Assembly (NCBI RefSeq): GCF_051195235.1
Contig: NZ_JBNFZM010000001.1
Coordinates: 806,001 to 870,000, forward strand
Origin: Tateyamaria sp947503385
GTDB taxonomy: Bacteria; Pseudomonadota; Alphaproteobacteria; Rhodobacterales; Rhodobacteraceae
Length of the DNA stretch: 64,000 bases
Direction: 5' to 3'
The position numbers and the translations under genes are program-made. Position 1 is the first letter of the stretch. Every line of letters starts with the position of its first letter. The notes beneath the pieces were generated by a model. It had not been told where the DNA came from. It made no database searches and was given only the letters and a program-made list of their open reading frames with translations. This document shows, piece after piece, positions 62,313 to 64,000 of the stretch.

Positions 62313-63004
62313 TCCGTGCAGCCGTTTTATTTCTGCTGGCTGCGCCAGCCACCGCCAGTGACCGGTTCATCCCGCCTGTCGGGTGTGAGGGTGTTGTAAC
62401 GGTGCAATCGCGCGGTTGCGAGTTGGACAATATCTATGTCTGTACCGCTGATACTCCGGGCGACAGTTGGCGCGTGTCGTTTCACGAAGATGGGCCAAAA
62501 TTCATCGGGCGCATTGATGCCGAAACCCAATGGATGGAAAGCATTGATCTGTTCCCGACCCGGCGCGAGGTGATCGAACTGCCCGCCGCCGATCCGGCCA
62601 GCCTGTCCGAGTTGCTTGAAACCGGGACCGACGCATTCGATTTTAATATGCGCGGTCCGGGTGGCGAGGTGACCCGCGTTGTGGGCTTTGATCAATTGAC
62701 CGGCGAAGAGGTCGTGATTGACGGCGAGGCCCTGCTGCGCACGGCCTTTTCGGCGCGCTACGAGAGCACGACAAGCGGAACGACGACGATCACGGGCAAC
62801 GAATACGTGTCGCCTGCGCTGGGTCGGTTTCTGTCGGGCAGCTACCGGCACACCAGCGCGGACGGGGCTGTCACCGAATGGGCGAATGACCCCGTTGATT
62901 TCATTTTTCCCGGCGAACCGGGGTTCTTTTCCAAGACACCGCTATACGAGTGTGAAGCGTCGCTGGCACGTTTCACCCCCAGCCACGAAGGAGCCGACCA
63001 ATGA
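62309..63004 (+). CDS. Unknown exported protein between gltD and gltB
   Basis: 231 residues. Short Sec signal (MIRAAVLFLLAAPATAS). The mature part has several Cys (near residues 25, 34, 41 and 217) that could form disulfides, and beta-strand-like sequence. No family recognised. It overlaps the GFA gene and the gltB start by 4 bp each, so it is co-expressed with gltB. Confidence 0.75.
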   Translation: MIRAAVLFLLAAPATASDRFIPPVGCEGVVTVQSRGCELDNIYVCTADTPGDSWRVSFHEDGPKFIGRIDAETQWMESIDLFPTRREVIELPAADPASLSELLETGTDAFDFNMRGPGGEVTRVVGFDQLTGEEVVIDGEALLRTAFSARYESTTSGTTTITGNEYVSPALGRFLSGSYRHTSADGAVTEWANDPVDFIFPGEPGFFSKTPLYECEASLARFTPSHEGADQ

Positions 63005-64000
63005 CCAAATTTGATGCCACTTGGGTCAAGGCCGAGGAAACAAAACGCACACGTCTGGCCGAACAGGGTCTGTATGCGCATGAACACGAGCGCGCGAATT
63101 GTGGCGTGGGTCTGGTGGTGAATGTCGACGGCACCGCCAGTCGCGCGGTGGTGGAAAACGGGATCAAGGCCCTAAAGGCGATTTGGCACCGCGGCGCTGT
63201 GGATGCAGATGGCAAGACCGGCGATGGCGCGGGCATCCATGTGCAGATTCCGGTGCCGTTCTTTTACGATCAGATTGAACGGACGGGCCACACACCGGAT
63301 CGGGACCGGCTGATCGCGGTGGGGCAGGTGTTCCTGCCACGCAATGATTTTGGCGCGCAGGAAACTTGTCGGACCATCGTGGAAACCGAAGTTCTGCGTA
63401 TGGGCTACTACATCTACGGCTGGCGGCACGTTCCGGTCGACGTCTCTGTTTTGGGCGAAAAGGCCAATGCAACCCGGCCCGAGATCGAACAGATCCTGAT
63501 TTCCAATGCCAAAGGCGTGGACGAAGAAACGTTCGAACGGGAGCTGTACGTGATCCGCCGCCGCATCGAAAAGGCTGCCGCCGCTGCGCAGGTGCCGCAG
63601 CTCTATATTGCGTCGCTGTCCTGCCGGTCGATCATCTACAAGGGCATGATGCTGGCCGAACAGGTGGCGGAGTTTTATCCCGACCTGCTGGATGAGCGGT
63701 TCGAGAGCGCTTTTGCGATCTATCACCAGCGCTATTCCACCAACACATTTCCACAATGGTGGCTGGCGCAGCCGTTCCGAATGCTGGCGCACAATGGCGA
63801 GATCAACACGCTCAAAGGCAACCTGAACTGGATGAAGTCCCACGAAATCCGCATGGCATCGGGCACGTTTGGCGACATGGCCGAGGACATTAAGCCCATC
63901 GTTGCCAACGGGTCTTCGGACTCGGCGGCACTCGACGCAGTGTTCGAGGTGCTGGTGCGGGCGGGCCGTAACGCGCCCATGGCCAAGACGATGCTGGTGC
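63001..64000 (+). CDS. gltB: Glutamate synthase large subunit (5' part, runs off the window)
   Basis: 333 codons present from the ATG at 63001. A predicted propeptide of 33 residues precedes the catalytic Cys (ERANCGVGLVV, C34) of the class II glutamine amidotransferase domain; 'HRGAVDADGKTGDGAGIHVQ' and 'HNGEINTLKGNLNWM' are diagnostic. It hydrolyses glutamine and channels ammonia to 2-oxoglutarate. The start overlaps the upstream gene by 4 bp. Confidence 0.95.
   Translation, partial: MTKFDATWVKAEETKRTRLAEQGLYAHEHERANCGVGLVVNVDGTASRAVVENGIKALKAIWHRGAVDADGKTGDGAGIHVQIPVPFFYDQIERTGHTPDRDRLIAVGQVFLPRNDFGAQETCRTIVETEVLRMGYYIYGWRHVPVDVSVLGEKANATRPEIEQILISNAKGVDEETFERELYVIRRRIEKAAAAAQVPQLYIASLSCRSIIYKGMMLAEQVAEFYPDLLDERFESAFAIYHQRYSTNTFPQWWLAQPFRMLAHNGEINTLKGNLNWMKSHEIRMASGTFGDMAEDIKPIVANGSSDSAALDAVFEVLVRAGRNAPMAKTMLV

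Overview
The window looks like a chromosomal segment of a marine Rhodobacterales bacterium (Roseobacter group). The signs are high GC, a conserved rnd-kdsD-lptC-lptA-lptB cluster, a Rhodobacter-type sorbitol/mannitol operon (smoEFGK-smoS-mtlK), a paaABCDE-paaZ-paaX phenylacetate operon, and a spike protein of the kind known from the Rhodobacter capsulatus gene transfer agent (GTA). This assignment is inferred from gene content; no rRNA gene is present.

Layout. 1-2.7 kb (minus): LPS export and Kdo synthesis genes with a short RNase D. 2.8-9.5 kb (minus): the phenylacetyl-CoA epoxidase operon, with a DUF3291-type gene between paaA and paaB and a PaaX-type repressor as its last gene. 9.7-17.3 kb (plus): a LacI-type regulator followed by a polyol ABC transporter and two polyol dehydrogenases. 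17.3-20.5 kb (minus): a Tat-exported multicopper oxidase with a small translationally coupled partner, then an aldo/keto reductase.

20.6-56.0 kb is a large exopolysaccharide (EPS) locus. It holds ExoY-, ExoF- and ExoP-like initiation/export proteins, a Wzx-like flippase, a Wzy/ExoQ-like polymerase, four glycosyltransferases, four membrane acyltransferases and six sulfotransferase-like genes. This predicts a heavily decorated, probably sulfated and acylated, surface polysaccharide. Interleaved are secreted proteins: two RTX-only calcium-binding proteins, a GH16 glycanase with degenerate RTX repeats, and a subtilisin/P-domain/RTX protease. A two-gene module resembling the GTA head spike (spike base plus a fibre carrying an SGNH/SASA-type esterase domain) also lies inside this locus. 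A NodT-type outer-membrane channel sits beside exoY. No type I secretion ABC transporter or PAPS synthesis gene is visible here.

56.1-64 kb is ordinary core genome: a DUF983 protein, a MocR-type regulator, tRNA-Leu(CAG), an NDUFA9-like protein, undecaprenyl-diphosphatase, and gltD-gltB separated by a GFA-family gene and an unknown exported protein. gltB runs off the right edge and lptB off the left edge.

The most interesting feature is the placement of a phage/GTA-like adhesin-esterase pair within the locus that builds and decorates the polysaccharide it might recognise. The sulfotransferase density, the RTX-only proteins and the extra gene in the paa operon are also worth attention. All assignments come from reading the sequence and remembered family motifs; no database search was run.
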